A DNA stretch of 64,000 nucleotides from Anodontia alba (lineage: Eukaryota; Mollusca; Bivalvia; Lucinida; Lucinidae): the NCBI GenBank assembly GCA_964016985.1, contig OZ024827.1:73604953-73668952 (forward strand), read 5' to 3'. Every line of letters starts with the position of its first letter. Position 1 is the first letter of the stretch. Positions 42,777-52,900 of the stretch are shown here, in pieces. Position numbers and translations under genes: made by a program. The notes below the pieces were generated by a model. It did not search any database and had not been told where the DNA came from. It was given only the letters and a program-made list of their open reading frames with translations.

Positions 42777-45700
42777 TCATATTTTATTAAAAAGTCCGAT
42801 CTCTTTCAGAAAATCGAGTATTTTTTGAGTTGGCATATTAAAAAGTTCCTTTATATTTTTTACATTAAAATACTTTGTGCGAATATAATTAAATTCAGCA
42901 CAAGTGACAAGAAAATGTTTGACCGTAAAAGGTTCGTTACAAGGAATGCAGAATGGAGCTTGTTCATTGTTTAAAATATAAGAATGAGTAATTCTAGTGT
43001 GTCCAAGTCTACATCTCGTGATTTTTGTTTGTTCTTTTCTGCTGAGATTAGAGAATGTGCATTTGCTGTTAAAATTTGGTTTGATTTCATTTAATTTATT
43101 ATAAGTTTGTGTTTCCCAAACAGACTGACATTTGTTGTTGATGTATTGACAGACGTTTGATTTAAAGTCGGAGTGAGGAATTTTAAAATTGGTTATTACT
43201 AAGGATAATGCAGATTTGGCTTCTGAATCTGCTAATTCATTTCCACGAATATTAACGTGGCTGGGAAGCCAACAAAATACAATTTCTTTTGAAGCGGAAA
43301 GATAATAATATTTTTTAAGAATTTGCTGAATTAATGGGTTTGTATGGTGTAAATCTTTAAGAGATTTAAATACAGAAAGAGAATCTGAATAAATGATAAA
43401 CTGTTTTTCAGACTGATCTCTGATATGGTAAAGTGCAATATCAATTGCCTTGGCTTCGGCGGTAAAAATGGAGCTATTATCAGGTAATCTGATACTGTCA
43501 GTAAAATTTGGACTAATAACAGAACAAGCAACTTTCTCATCTTGTTTCGAACCATCTGTATAAATTGACAGGTAATGTTTATAATTTGATTTGATTTCTA
43601 AAAATTCATTCTTAAAAATATGCGACTCGACTTCTGTTTTTTTATTTTTATGAAGGTCTAAAATAATCTTTGGAGGGTTTAACGTCCATGGCTCTTTTGA
43701 TGGAAAAGAAAAATGCTGAACATTTTTAATATTGATATTGGCCTCTTCAAGTAACGGTTGTATTCTCAGGCCAAGGGGTTTAATAGCTGTTGGTTTATTA
43801 TTGTAAAATCTTTCATATTTAGGGTTAAAAACACAATCATGAGCTGAATTACGTGGATTGGCGGCTAATTTAGTAACATATTGAAGAGACAATTTCTCTC
43901 TTCTTATATACAATGATGGTTCATTTGATTCAGCGTATAAACTTTCGACGGGGGAAGTACGAAAAGCCCCTAGAGCCAGACGTAAACCTTGGTGATGAAT
44001 AGTATCCAAAGATTTCAAATAAGATTTTCTAGCGGATCCATAAACTATGGATCCATAATCCAATTTAGATCTAATTAAAGATCTATAGAGATTTAAAAGG
44101 ACAGTACGATCTCCTCCCCAGTCGGAACTGGAGAGAACTTTAAGAATATCAAGAGCTTTTAAACATTTAGCTTTTAAAGCTTTGATGTGTGGTATAAAAG
44201 ATAATTTGTTATCGAACAAAAGACCCAGGAATTTTGCTTCACTGACGACTGGAATTGGACTACCGTATATGGTGAGATGAGGATCTAAATGTAGCTGACG
44301 TATCTGACAAAAATGAACGCATTGAGTTTTTGTTTTTGAAAATTTGAAACCATTTTCTGTTGCCCAATCTTCTATATTGTTTAAACATCGTTGTAGTTTG
44401 AATTCAATGGTTTCCATATTTTTCGATCTAATAAATATTCCAAAATCGTCAACAAAAAGTGAACAATCAAGGTCTTTCACACATTTAACAATATCGTTAA
44501 TTTTAATGCCAAACAAGGTAGGTGATAAAATGCTTCCCTGTGGTACACCTTGTTCTTGTTTAAATATGTCCGATAACGTATTACCTATTCGAACATTAAA
44601 TGTTCGATCTGATAAAAAATTTTGAATAAAAAGTGGTAATCGGCCTTTAAGGCCTAATTTATGTAAATCTTTCATGATGCCCTGTTTCCATGTAGTATCG
44701 TAAGCTTTTTCAAGATCAAAAAATACAGCTACGACATGTTCTTTTTTAATAAAGGCATCACGAATAAAGGATTCCAAACGAATCAAATGATCGTTTGTAC
44801 AGTTATTTTTTCTGAATCCAGCTTGATATTTTGTTATTAGCTGGTTTGATTCCAAGAACCAAACCAGTCTATCATTAATCATTCTCTCCATTGTTTTACA
44901 TAAACAACTTGTCAAAGCAATAGGTCTGTAGTTAGTAGCTTCAGTATGATCTTTATTTGGTTTTGGTATAGGTATAATCGTTGCTTTACTCCAGTCTTTT
45001 GGAAATTTTCCAGTGATCCAAATATCATTTAAAATATTTAATAAAGTTTTTAAAGCGTTATCGGGTAAATGTTTAAGAATTTGATAATGAATGTCATCAG
45101 GACCAGCAGCTGTATCGTGAGATTTATGAAGAGCATCTAATAATTCTGAAGCTGTGAATGGTACATTATATTTTTCATGATTTAGTGACGTAAAATTTAG
45201 ATGCTCTTTCTCTCGTTCCTGTTTTATGTTTTGAAAGGTTTCGGAATAGTTTGCACTAGAAGAGTTTTTCTGAAAATTCTCTCCTAGTGCATTGGAAATA
45301 TCTTTAGTCGTTGAGCATATATTTCCATTTGATTTAATATGGACATGTTTGTTATTTTTATTTTTGCCAGTAATTTTTCGAATCATGTCCCATATTTTCT
45401 TTGCTGGAGTTCTAGAATTAAGTTTGGAGACGTATTGCTGCCAAGATGTTCTTTTAGCCGTTTTTATTGTCTTGCGAGCTTTAGCTCGCATTTGTTTGGC
45501 ATGGATTAGATTTTCTTTTGTTGGCTGCCTATTGAACTTTCGTAAGGCAGATTTTCTTTTATTTATTGAATTTTTAACATCTTTATTAAACCAAGGTCTA
45601 TTTCTTTTTGAACGTGTCGAGGACTTTGGAATACATTTTTCGGCTACATGAATTAATGTATCAGTAAAAGCTTGTATATCATCTGCTGTTTTAAACATTT

Positions 45701-46448
45701 CAGGATTTAATTTTTCATTACATAGCTCTATAAAATTCTCCCAGTTTGCTTTATTCAAATTCCATCGGGAATGATGGTCTTCATTTGTCGATTCAATTTC
45801 TTCAATTTTAATTGGAAAATGATCGCTCCCATGAAGGTCATCTAAAACTGACCAATCAAAATCTAAGTAAATATTTGGAGAGCATATAGACAAATCTAAA
45901 GCAAAATAATTTCTTGTAGGAGAATGAAGATAAGTTGGTTGTTTATCGTTAAATAAACATAGATCATTTTCTGCAATAAAATTTTCTATTATTTCTCCTT
46001 TGTCATTTGTATCCAGACAACCCCATAGTTTGCTGTGACTATTAAAGTCACCTAATAATAAATAAGGACGAGGTAACTGGTTTATAAGATTTTCTAAATC
46101 GTGTTTAGAAAATTTACAGTGTGGAGGGAGATATAGAGAACAAATTGTTATGGATTTAGACAGAGTGACATTTACAGCAACAGCTTGTAAATTAGTATTT
46201 ATATCTATCTGTCTATGAGGAACATTTGATTTTACAAGGATAGATGAGCCTCCTGAGGCTTTCTGATTTTCAGTTGCGATATGATTATATAAACTATAAT
46301 TTTTAAAATTAATATTATCTGTATTTTTTAAAAAGGTTTCCTGGAGACAAAAGACAGTCGGAGAAAGTAGTGTTGTTAAAATTAAAATTTCGTTATAATT
46401 TGCTTTTAGTCCTCGACAGTTCCACTGAATAATTGATTTTTTATCCAT
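42777..46448 (-). CDS. LINE ORF2 polyprotein, copy N5: endonuclease, reverse transcriptase, RNase H (1223 aa)
   Basis: Intact. The APE-type endonuclease occupies about residues 1-220: QWNCRG at 8-13, LQETF at 35-39, GDFNSH at 133-138, SDHFP at 208-212. The linker is basic. The reverse transcriptase has NYRPIALTS near 510, AGFRKNNCTNDHL, FFDLEKAYDTTWK, QGVPQGSILSPTLFG and FVDDFGIF near 666, with Val where most LINEs have Ala. RNase H H-like domain: YTDGS near 964, an E in FTAEAKAIDIAL, SDS near 1020 and LPSHVNIRGNELAD near 1065, so the D-E-D residues are present. C-terminal zinc motif CIPCNEPFTVKHFLVTC near 1165. It performs target-primed reverse transcription in the nucleus. Start: ATG 33 nt after the ORF1 stop and in the same frame. 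It differs from the N6 protein at only a handful of residues (for example KQG for KHG, SVFKSL for SVLKSL). A Q in TTWKQG is private to this copy. Confidence 0.95.
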   Translation of the reverse strand: MDKKSIIQWNCRGLKANYNEILILTTLLSPTVFCLQETFLKNTDNINFKNYSLYNHIATENQKASGGSSILVKSNVPHRQIDINTNLQAVAVNVTLSKSITICSLYLPPHCKFSKHDLENLINQLPRPYLLLGDFNSHSKLWGCLDTNDKGEIIENFIAENDLCLFNDKQPTYLHSPTRNYFALDLSICSPNIYLDFDWSVLDDLHGSDHFPIKIEEIESTNEDHHSRWNLNKANWENFIELCNEKLNPEMFKTADDIQAFTDTLIHVAEKCIPKSSTRSKRNRPWFNKDVKNSINKRKSALRKFNRQPTKENLIHAKQMRAKARKTIKTAKRTSWQQYVSKLNSRTPAKKIWDMIRKITGKNKNNKHVHIKSNGNICSTTKDISNALGENFQKNSSSANYSETFQNIKQEREKEHLNFTSLNHEKYNVPFTASELLDALHKSHDTAAGPDDIHYQILKHLPDNALKTLLNILNDIWITGKFPKDWSKATIIPIPKPNKDHTEATNYRPIALTSCLCKTMERMINDRLVWFLESNQLITKYQAGFRKNNCTNDHLIRLESFIRDAFIKKEHVVAVFFDLEKAYDTTWKQGIMKDLHKLGLKGRLPLFIQNFLSDRTFNVRIGNTLSDIFKQEQGVPQGSILSPTLFGIKINDIVKCVKDLDCSLFVDDFGIFIRSKNMETIEFKLQRCLNNIEDWATENGFKFSKTKTQCVHFCQIRQLHLDPHLTIYGSPIPVVSEAKFLGLLFDNKLSFIPHIKALKAKCLKALDILKVLSSSDWGGDRTVLLNLYRSLIRSKLDYGSIVYGSARKSYLKSLDTIHHQGLRLALGAFRTSPVESLYAESNEPSLYIRREKLSLQYVTKLAANPRNSAHDCVFNPKYERFYNNKPTAIKPLGLRIQPLLEEANINIKNVQHFSFPSKEPWTLNPPKIILDLHKNKKTEVESHIFKNEFLEIKSNYKHYLSIYTDGSKQDEKVACSVISPNFTDSIRLPDNSSIFTAEAKAIDIALYHIRDQSEKQFIIYSDSLSVFKSLKDLHHTNPLIQQILKKYYYLSASKEIVFCWLPSHVNIRGNELADSEAKSALSLVITNFKIPHSDFKSNVCQYINNKCQSVWETQTYNKLNEIKPNFNSKCTFSNLSRKEQTKITRCRLGHTRITHSYILNNEQAPFCIPCNEPFTVKHFLVTCAEFNYIRTKYFNVKNIKELFNMPTQKILDFLKEIGLFNKI

Positions 46449-46481
46449 GATGAATGGAGAGATGATTTGAAAATAAGGAAC

Positions 46482-47729
46482 TTAATCCTTTTGTTTTCTC
46501 TGAGACTGCAAGAACATGGAGGAGTCAGTCTCTAACTCCATGTTCTCAAGGGAATCGAACCGATTGACCAACTTGATCGGATCGGCCGACGCCCCTTTGC
46601 TATATGGATTTGGTGCTTTATCTTTATCTTTTTCTTTTCCATTTTTTTCTTTCTGGTCAGCTGTCCTGGACCTGGATCTCTGTTGTGATCCACTTGTTTT
46701 AGTCGGCTGTGTTTGTGAACTGTTTTGAGATTTTGTTGGTGGTCTAGACTGATGAGTAGATGTGGGTTTAGGTTTAGGTTTTACAGTAGGAGTAATAACT
46801 TTTGAATTTGCTTTGATGACAGAATCTTTTTCGTTAAACTGGGTAGAACTTTCTTTCGTTTCAGGTTTAGTGTTTAGGGATTGAACAACTTTTGCAAAGG
46901 TGATTTCAGGTTGATTTTCTTGAATCTTTTTGGCTTCCAAATAAGTGATTTTTTGTGTAACTTTAATTTTCATGATTTCTTTCTCTTTTTTCCAAATTTC
47001 ACACTGATTTGATTTTGATTGATGGTTTTTGTGACAGTTCACACACTTGGCTTCATTTTTACAAGCATTTGTAGGGTGATCAAATTCACCCATACCACAT
47101 TTTTCACATACTGATCCAGGTGCTTCCGGACAGCCGTTTTCATGATGTCCAAACCTCTGACAGTTGAAACACCGCAGAGGATTTGGAATGTAGACTTCAA
47201 CCGGTATAATTCGGTAAAATATTTTTAGTGATTTCGGTAAAGTTGTGGTGTTGAAAGTTAGTAAAAGTGTATTTGTTTCTATAAAGTTTCCATCTTTTTT
47301 AATTTTAAAACGTTTGCAAGCTGTTACTCCTTGTGTGTTAAGATATTCTGTGATATTTTCTTCAGTTTCATGTTTTAGCATTCTGTCACGGATAATACCT
47401 TTGCAACTGTTTAGAGTTTTATGTTCCGTGACAGAGACATTAATGTTAAAGAATTTTGTAATTTTCAAGAGATTATCAGTTTGAGATTTTCTGTTAGTTT
47501 CGACCAAAAGAGTTCCATTTTTTAATTTTTTTACATTTTTTGGAGTGCCTATTAAAGATTCTATTTGCTTTTCTATGATGAAAGGAGACAGTGAAGTAAT
47601 TGGTTTGTCTTCCTTACTCGAAATCACTAAAAATTTAGCGAAGTTCTCATTTGCTTTGAAAGTAAAAGTAGTCGGTTGCGTGTCGTCCTCCGAAGAGTCG
47701 AACGCCAGAAATCGTTTTCGAGATGCCAT
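46482..47729 (-). CDS. LINE ORF1 RNA-binding protein, copy N5 (415 aa, three zinc knuckles)
   Basis: Intact. Start chosen at the MASRKRF methionine (47729). The frame is open 15 codons further to another ATG, but copy N6 has a 1-bp deletion there and so supports the downstream start. Residues 1-180 have RRM/gag-like features (LLVETNRKSQTDNLLKI near 73-90). Three Cys/His knuckles follow at about 187-240: CFNCQRFGHHENGC (C-x2-C-x4-H-x4-C), CEKCGMGEFDHPTNAC (wider spacing) and CVNCHKNHQSKSNQC. The C-terminal third is rich in P, S, T, K and Q, and low in complexity. ORF1 proteins of this type coat the element RNA to make the retrotransposition particle. TAA at 46482-46484 is followed by 11 open codons and the ORF2 ATG in the same frame. 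Confidence 0.93.
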   Translation of the reverse strand: MASRKRFLAFDSSEDDTQPTTFTFKANENFAKFLVISSKEDKPITSLSPFIIEKQIESLIGTPKNVKKLKNGTLLVETNRKSQTDNLLKITKFFNINVSVTEHKTLNSCKGIIRDRMLKHETEENITEYLNTQGVTACKRFKIKKDGNFIETNTLLLTFNTTTLPKSLKIFYRIIPVEVYIPNPLRCFNCQRFGHHENGCPEAPGSVCEKCGMGEFDHPTNACKNEAKCVNCHKNHQSKSNQCEIWKKEKEIMKIKVTQKITYLEAKKIQENQPEITFAKVVQSLNTKPETKESSTQFNEKDSVIKANSKVITPTVKPKPKPTSTHQSRPPTKSQNSSQTQPTKTSGSQQRSRSRTADQKEKNGKEKDKDKAPNPYSKGASADPIKLVNRFDSLENMELETDSSMFLQSQRKQKD

Positions 47730-49042
47730 GGTGATGAAATTTTTGATTCGATAGCTATGCGCCCCACCCTCCATGGAGCCCTACAAGGGGACGTTTAACA
47801 GAAATGGATCTCCTATTTCTAACGTCAAGGCTACATTGCTATTATACTCGGTGTCAAGATCAGAGTCTTCAGCTCGGCCTCATGCTTAGATGATTTCCCA
47901 CCTATTCATCTAAATTTCCATAGAAAAATTTATGAACAGTTGAGTTCATCCCCCTATCCACAGCCTCCACTCACAGAGGTTTCCGCCAAAGCCCCAATAC
48001 AAGCCCACCAATTGACCCTTCAGCCGCCGCCCATTGAAACTCACTTTTAAAGTTAGAGGAACATGAGAAAAATAAGCCCGGTTTGGTACCATAAAGATAC
48101 GTATGAAAGAGAGAAAGAAGCTAAGAACAAGTTGTGCGCTTCTAGAGCTTGGCACGACTGAGCCGATTGATCCAGGCCGGATCTAACCCAGACCGCTCTT
48201 CTATCTGAAATAAGGGCCAAAATGATGTGTTGAAAAGCTGGAGATCCCTGGGCTTTCCTCAATCATCAGGTTCCCCTCTCCCAGCATACGAGACGCCACC
48301 CACGGCAAACAGGTGGTTCCTGTTTTAATAGGGGATTACACCCTATCCACTACAGAAGGAAAGTGATCTGTAGATTTTATTCCCTACAGACAGGGGAGGC
48401 CGAAAACGTCTGGGAAATTGAAAGGTTATTTTTAATATAAATTAGGAGATCCATATTTAAAATAAACAGTTTATTAAAAGAAGGATTCATTTTGGATTCA
48501 TTTTTTAAGAGAGTCAAACAAATAAGCTGTGTTAGATGATATGTAGCTTTCAAATGATATGTAGCTTTCATACCTTGAAAAACGTTTAGTTTTTTTATCT
48601 AACAATAATAAATGCATCTTATTTTTAATGTGGAATATGCTAGAGTTCGGAAAAATGACACAAACACAAGACAAACACATATGTTAAATACAGATGAGGT
48701 TATAATCTTCGTCCCATGTGCGACCCACGGGCACAGAATGATACACAAACAAATGAAGCATGTTAGTAACATGAGATAGGAAAGGTTTAAAAGGATAGAT
48801 CTCGCGAAATTTGTTTTTTCCAATTTAAGATGCATTTCAATAAATGAATTTTATATTCTGGAATTATACCGGTTGAACGGACGGTTGCTCTGTTATGTTA
48901 GGGGTTTTACCCAACTGCCACAGAAGCGGAAGGCAGCCACCTATTTCGAGGGCCCGGGTGGTCACGGGCGGCCTCTTTTAGCCGGCTCGTACGTCACGCA
49001 GAGGGTACGTCTGGCCTATTCTAAGCCCGGGACCAGCACGGG
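47730..49042 (-). promoter_or_regulatory. LINE 5' UTR, copy N5, with probable internal promoter
   Basis: About 1.3 kb, shared with N6 (54889-56199) and in part with N4 (57065-57829). The first 160 bases in element sense (about 48880-49042) are much more GC-rich than the rest and include TGACGT, a CRE-type half site, near 48989-48996. LINEs of this kind use internal promoters; placing it here is inference. Several short upstream ATG frames exist and none is conserved enough to call. Confidence 0.6.
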
Positions 49043-49044
49043 AC

Positions 49045-49695
49045 GATTTTACATGGATAGATGAACCTCCTGAGGCTTTCTGATTTTCAGTTGCGATATG
49101 ATTATATAAACTATAATTTTTAAAATTAATATCTGTATTTTTTAAAAAGGTTTCCTGGAGACAAAAGACAGTCGGAGAAAGTAGTGTTGTTAAAATTAAA
49201 ATTTGGTTATAATTTGCTTTTAGTCCTCGACAGTTCCACTGAATAATTGATTTTTTATCCATGATAAATGGAGAGATGATTTGAAAAAAAGGAACTTAAT
49301 CCTTTTGTTTTCTCTGAGACTGCGAGAACATGGAGGAGTCAGTCTCTAACTCCATGTTCTCAAGGGAATCGAACCGATTGACCAACTTGATCGGATCGGC
49401 CGACGCCCCTTTACTATATGGATTTGGTGCTTTATCTTTATCTTTTTCTTTTCCATTTTTTTCTTTCTGGTCAGCTGTCCTGGACCTGGATCTCTGTTGT
49501 GATCCACTTGTTTTAGTCGGCTGTGTTTGTGAACCGTTTTGAGATTTTGTTGGTGGTCTAGACTGATGAGTAGATGTGGGTTTAGGTTTAGGTTTTACAG
49601 TAGGAGTAATAACTTTTGAATTTGCTTTGATGACAGAATCTTTTTCGTTAAACTGGGTAGAACTTTCTTTGGTTTCAGGTTTAGTGTTTAGGGAT
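49045..49695 (-). mobile_element. N4, part 2 of 3 (ORF2 N-terminus and ORF1 C-terminus), between N5 and N6
   Basis: Continues N4 exactly where N5 broke it: ORF2 codons 1 to about 75 (49058-49262, QWNCRGLKANYNQILI), the 33-nt spacer, then the ORF1 C-terminal third up to TAGTGTTTAGGGAT at 49682-49695, where N6 is inserted. NTD-INF lacks one residue compared with N5. Confidence 0.93.
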
Positions 49696-49762
49696 GGATG
49701 GATGGATATTTTGTTTATAGACGCTCAACCCTAAAAGGGCATATAGCGTCTAATAAGATGAT
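49696..49762 (-). repeat. Extra 3'-terminal unit of N6 (hairpin plus tail)
   Basis: 67 bp that repeat the tail, TATTTTGTTTATAG and the terminal hairpin (49719-49751), followed at once by a second GGATGG tail and hairpin (49786-49818). The break is after AATAAGATG. Confidence 0.92.
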
Positions 49763-49935
49763 GGATGGATGGATATTTTGTTTATAGACGCTCAACCCTA
49801 AAAGGGCATATAGCGTCTAATAAGATGTATATTATATGATGATTTTATTTAATGAGAAATTAAAAATATCTAGGATTGATGAGTTCATTTTAAGAAAGAT
49901 AAAGTATCAATGATTTTATGTTATTAAAATACAGA

Positions 49936-52900
49936 TCATATTTTATTAAAAAGTCCGATCTCTTTCAGAAAATCGAGTATTTTTTGAGTTGGCATATTAA
50001 AAAGTTCCTTTATATTTTTTACATTAAAATACTTTGTGCGAATATAATTAAATTCAGCACAAGTGACAAGAAAATGTTTGACCGTAAAAGGTTCGTTACA
50101 AGGAATGCAGAATGGAGCTTGTTCATTGTTTAAAATATAAGAATGAGTAATTCTAGTGTGTCCAAGTCTACATCTCGTGATTTTTGTTTGTTCTTTTCTG
50201 CTGAGATTAGAGAATGTGCATTTGCTGTTAAAATTTGGTTTGATTTCATTTAATTTATTATAAGTTTGTGTTTCCCAAACAGACTGACATTTGTTGTTGA
50301 TGTATTGACAGACGTTTGATTTAAAGTCGGAGTGAGGAATTTTGAAATTGGTTATTACTAAGGATAATGCAGATTTGGCTTCTGAATCTGCTAATTCATT
50401 TCCACGAATATTAACGTGGCTGGGAAGCCAACAAAATACAATTTCTTTTGAAGCGGAAAGATAATAATATTTTTTAAGAATTTGCTGAATTAATGGGTTT
50501 CTATGGTGTAAATCTTTAAGAGATTTTAATACAGAAAGAGAATCTGAATAAATGATAAACTGTTTTTCAGACTGATCTCTGATATGGTAAAGTGCAATGT
50601 CAATTGCCTTGGCTTCGGCGGTAAAAATGGAGCTATTATCAGGTAATCTGATACTGTCAGTAAAATTTGGACTAATAACAGAACAAGCAACTTTCTCATC
50701 TTGTTTCGAACCATCTGTATAAATTGACAGGTAATGTTTATAATTTGATTTGATTTCTAAAAATTCATTCTTAAAAATATGCGACTCGACTTCTGTTTTT
50801 TTATTTTTATGAAGGTCTAATATAATCTTTGGAGGGTTTAACGTCCATGGCTCTTTTGATGGAAAAGAAAAATGCTGAACATTTTTAATATTGATATTGG
50901 CCTCTTCAAGTAACGGTTGTATTCTCAGGCCAAGGGGTTTAATAGCTGTTGGTTTATTATTGTAAAATCTTTCATATTTAGGGTTAAAAACACAATCATG
51001 AGCTGAATTACGTGGATTGGCGGCTAATTTAGTAACATATTGAAGAGACAATTTCTCTCTTCTTATATACAATGATGGTTCATTTGATTCAGCGTATAAA
51101 CTTTCGACGGGGGAAGTACGAAAAGCCCCTAGAGCCAGACGTAAACCTTGGTGATGAATAGTATCCAAAGATTTCAAATAAGATTTTCTTGCGGATCCAT
51201 AAACTATGGATCCATAATCCAATTTAGATCTAATTAAAGATCTATAGAGATTTAAAAGGACAGTACGATCTCCTCCCCAGTCGGAACTGGAGAGAACTTT
51301 AAGAATATCAAGAGCTTTTAAACATTTAGCTTTTAAAGCTTTGATGTGTGGTATAAAAGATAATTTGTTATCGAACAAAAGACCCAGGAATTTTGCTTCA
51401 CTGACGACTGGAATTGGACTACCGTATATGGTGAGATGAGGATCTAAATGTAGCTGACGTATCTGACAAAAATGAACGCATTGAGTTTTTGTTTTTGAAA
51501 ATTTGAAACCATTTTCTGTTGCCCAATCTTCTATATTGTTTAAACAACGTTGTAGTTTGAATTCAATGGTTTCCATATTTTTCGATCTAATAAATATTCC
51601 AAAATCGTCAACAAAAAGTGAACAATCAAGGTCTTTCACACATTTAACAATATCGTTAATTTTAATGCCGAACAAGGTAGGTGATAAAATGCTTCCCTGT
51701 GGTACACCTTGTTCTTGTTTAAATATGTCCGATAACGTATTACCTATTCGAACATTAAATGTTCGATCTGATAAAAAATTTTGAATAAAAAGTGGTAATC
51801 GGCCTTTAAGGCCTAATTTATGTAAATCTTTCATGATGCCATGTTTCCATGTAGTATCGTAAGCTTTTTCAAGATCAAAAAATACAGCTACGACATGTTC
51901 TTTTTTAATGAAGGCATCACGAATAAAGGATTCCAAACGAATCAAATGATCGTTTGTACAGTTATTTTTTCTGAATCCAGCTTGATATTTTGTTATTAGC
52001 TGGTTTGATTCCAAGAACCAAACCAGTCTATCATTAATCATTCTCTCCATTGTTTTACATAAACAACTTGTCAAAGCAATAGGTCTGTAGTTAGTAGCTT
52101 CAGTATGATCTTTATTTGGTTTTGGTATAGGTATAATCGTTGCTTTACTCCAGTCTTTTGGAAATTTTCCAGTGATCCAAATATCATTTAAAATATTTAA
52201 TAAAGTTTTTAAAGCGTTATCGGGTAAATGTTTAAGAATTTGATAATGAATGTCATCAGGACCAGCAGCTGTATCGTGAGATTTATGAAGAGCATCTAAT
52301 AATTCTGAAGCTGTGAATGGTACATTATATTTTTCATGATTTAGTGACGTAAAATTTAGATGCTCTTTCTCTCGTTCCTGTTTTATGTTTTGAAAGGTTT
52401 CGGAATAGTTTGCACTAGAAGAGTTTTTCTGAAAATTCTCTCCTAGTGCATTGGAAATATCTTTAGTCGTTGAGCATATATTTCCATTTGATTTAATATG
52501 GACATGCTTGTTATTTTTATTTTTGCCAGTAATTTTTCGAATCATGTCCCATATTTTCTTTGCTGGAGTTCTAGAATTAAGTTTGGAGACGTATTGCTGC
52601 CAAGATGTTCTTTTAGCCGTTTTTATTGTCTTGCGAGCTTTAGCTCGCATTTGTTTGGCATGGATTAGATTTTCTTTTGTTGGCTGCCTATTGAACTTTC
52701 GTAAGGCAGATTTTCTTTTATTTATTGAATTTTTAACATCTTTATTAAACCAAGGTCTATTTCTTTTTGAACGTGTCGAGGACTTTGGAATACATTTTTC
52801 GGCTACATGAATTAATGTATCAGTAAAAGCTTGTATATCATCTGCTGTTTTAAACATTTCAGGATTTAATTTTTCATTACATAGCTCTATAAAATTCTCC

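Larger units (their letters stand above)
42607..49044 (-). mobile_element. I/Nimb-like LINE copy N5, full length, about 6.4 kb, with 13-bp target duplication
   Basis: Complete copy read on the minus strand: 5' end at about 49042 (CCCGTGCTGGTCCCGGGCTT), 5' UTR of about 1.3 kb, ORF1 46482-47729, ORF2 42777-46448, 3' UTR, terminal hairpin 42631-42663, ATCC-repeat tail 42607-42620. Flanks are GATTTTACATGGA at 42594-42606 and 49045-49057, and the interrupted host N4 is continuous across them. Two extra bases (AC) lie between the 5' end and the duplication. Both ORFs are intact, so this copy looks recently mobile. The clade is inferred from ORF1 zinc knuckles, RNase H after the reverse transcriptase, and a short tandem-repeat tail instead of poly-A. 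Confidence 0.95.

Noticed and set aside
44344..44625. 93-codon and 119-codon plus-strand frames repeated in every LINE copy (also at 33499, 40710, 51503, 59566, 62257; and 41658, 45292, 52451, 63205)
   Set aside because: They are antisense shadows of the conserved ORF2 coding sequence. They recur only because the LINE is repeated.
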